Below are positions 62,273-64,000 of a DNA stretch of 64,000 nt, piece after piece. Source of the DNA: Alviniconcha marisindica (taxonomy: Eukaryota > Mollusca > Gastropoda > Provannidae). Under the pieces are notes generated by a model. That model had not been told where the DNA came from, made no database searches, and was given only the letters and a program-made list of their open reading frames with translations. Positions within the stretch are counted from its first letter, which is position 1, and each line of letters opens with the position of its first letter. Both the position numbers and the translations under genes were made by a program. Where the stretch lies: the NCBI GenBank assembly GCA_018857735.1, contig JABMCL010001612.1, positions 716,001 to 780,000 on the forward strand, read 5' to 3'.

Positions 62273-62726
62273 GACTGTCCTTTATTTTTAAGCAGTATGG
62301 TGCCTTATAAATATTTGGGCAGACCACGAGGAGAAGATTAATTCAAGCGAAAGGGGTATTTATTTCAGGAGCTTTGTGTTCGTGTTCCGACCTAGCACTT
62401 GTTAGCAGCACGCTTTCGTGGGTCGCACGCTAATTAAGCGGCCGCGCTTTAAAAGTTAAACGCATTAGTTGGGTAGTGTCTCAAGGAAAGCAAGAAACTT
62501 TTACGAGCGTGTTGTTGCAATGAATTAATTCCCTGGGAAGCAGAAACGTCAGAGAAAAGTATATATTATATACATCAGCTGCGCTATACATTATAGTTGT
62601 ATTATATACATTTAGCTTTTTTCTTTTTTCTTTTTACTTCCTTTTTCTTCTTTTGTGTTGCTGTTGTGTCGCTCTTGTTGTGGTGTTGCAACTGTTGTTT
62701 TACATATATAGAGAGAGGGGCCTCTC

Positions 62727-62775
<49 letters not shown>

Positions 62776-64000
62776 GTTGTCTGTGTGTGTCTGTGTGTGT
62801 GTCTGTGGGTGGGTGGGTGTATTGTTGTTGTTATTGTTTACTGTGCGTTGTTTTGGGGTACAGTTAATGTCACAAATAAAACACCGCACACATTTTAACG
62901 TGATTTCCGCCTTCCCACGCCCCTTGTGAATAGCATGCATGTGAATGCTGTTCTTATTGTTGTTGCTGTTGTAGCATTCTCCAGCTGAGCTCGGTGGGGG
63001 TCACCCGGTTACAATCATGCAGCTGTACATTCGTTTGACAGAAGCATTCCACAGGGTTGAGGGATTGCGTGTGTGGCCGTTTTTTGTTTTGTTTTGTCGT
63101 TTATTACCCCTCCACATAGGCTGCCACACGCCGTATTCGTAGGGTTTCTCTCCATTTAATGAGAATGAATGTTGCTATGCAAGAAGCTTATCATGGCTGA
63201 AGATAGTCCACACAGGTATAACTGTGCCGAGCATACAGTTTTAATGTATAGCCTTGGTGTTCTTGCTGGTGTCACTGTCAGTGTGTTGTGACACAGCCCA
63301 CGCCAAAGCGGAGTCGTTATTGTATTTGGTTATTTGTACTTATTATATAAGTTACATAACCCGTCGCTAGATTGCCATGCCAAGACAACGTGCACGTGAA
63401 CAAGCACAGGTAACACCTTTTCAGTAACGTCAAGGTGATGGTACCTTAGTCATTTGTCCGTTTCCCAGAGTGAGACGAAGGCAGGACAAAAGACAACATA
63501 TATATATATATGCGAGTTGTTCTGTGGTGTTCTTTTTAACTTTGTGCACGTTTTGATGTGCATTCAGTTCTGTTTTTAACCCTGATATAACCCTATACGG
63601 TTGACTGGACTCAAAGCACCTACTAACTAACTAACTCGATTCTGTTTCACGGTCACACACACATATGCAGCGTTCCACAGGCATGATGGCTTGGGTACAA
63701 CGAGATCGTCCTGTTGGATAAAGCACTCGTCAACGGAAAGCAAGCGTTGATTTTTGATAACTCACCCCTTCCACTGATTGTCAGCATGATGTATACCTAA
63801 TCGCTCCTCTTCGGCGTCAAGGCAACTGTCTTCCTCCCCCCCCCCCCCCCCCCCCCCCCCCCAACACTCTCCTCCTAAAGGGGACAGAGGGAAGAGCCTG
63901 AACTCAATCGAAGTGATTCTAGCGCCATGCAAACAGGAACGAGCTGTCTGTGTCCACACTGATTCCCCAGTGGTGCGGGAAGCGTTTGTTTTGCGGACCA
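62273..64000. other. No gene recognised; microsatellites and a tail-motif copy
   Basis: Contains (GT)n at 62731-62775, a (TA) run at 63499, the short tail motif at 63580-63640 ending in (AACT)n, and a poly-C run at 63838-63862. I found no exon with splice sites on either strand. Confidence 0.5.

Noticed and set aside
61695..62327. 210-residue Ser/Leu/Cys/Val ORF and its overlapping partners
   Set aside because: Product of the GACA/GACG tetranucleotide repeat; several frames are open at once.

Overview
The window is nuclear DNA from an animal. Its genes have introns with GT-AG boundaries, the intergenic DNA is full of microsatellites, tRNA-headed SINEs and LINE fragments, and the recognisable proteins are conserved animal ones. 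The mix (an intronless TRIM gene, tRNA-headed SINEs, very long dinucleotide runs) suggests a lophotrochozoan, probably a gastropod mollusc. The species call is inference only.

Layout. (1) 1-4.4 kb, minus strand: the 5' end of SMG1, the UPF1 kinase of nonsense-mediated decay. Two coding exons are present and the rest lies off the left edge. (2) 6.17-20.23 kb, plus strand: a complete 16-exon NOL11 (SSU processome / t-UTP factor), head-to-head with SMG1. Its introns hold a 66-bp satellite, a SINE, a LINE 3' end and a duplicated 3' splice site. (3) 20.2-23.9 kb: gene-free, with a second SINE whose tail is tandemly amplified and a 1.2-kb G-rich minisatellite. (4) 24.75-31.29 kb, minus strand: TXN2, mitochondrial thioredoxin, in three coding exons. 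A 26-bp array directly before exon 2 repeats that exon's own 3' splice site 17 times. Intron 1 also holds a 2.2-kb element with perfect 24-bp terminal inverted repeats. (5) 35.03-43.40 kb, plus strand: an unrecognised gene with two alternative last exons that are related in sequence and share the same phase. (6) 43.4-48.3 kb: repeats, tandem duplications and a possible solo LTR. (7) 48.37-49.63 kb, plus strand: an intronless RING/B-box/coiled-coil (TRIM) gene. (8) 49.6-64 kb: no gene recognised. This part is built from dispersed repeats, segmental duplications and a 0.5-kb tetranucleotide tract.

The genes do not form one pathway. SMG1 (RNA surveillance) and NOL11 (ribosome biogenesis) share an intergenic region of about 1.8 kb, and NOL11 and TXN2 converge.

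The most interesting observations are: the array of duplicated 3' splice sites in TXN2, whose in-frame use would insert WCGLC-containing peptides before the WCGPC active site; a similar smaller splice-site duplication in NOL11; the duplicated alternative last exons of the 35-43 kb gene; and a roughly 175-bp retroposon family with no obvious Pol III promoter. Three copies of that family have perfect 11-12 bp target-site duplications, and one interrupts a repeat whose uninterrupted paralogue lies 1.7 kb away.
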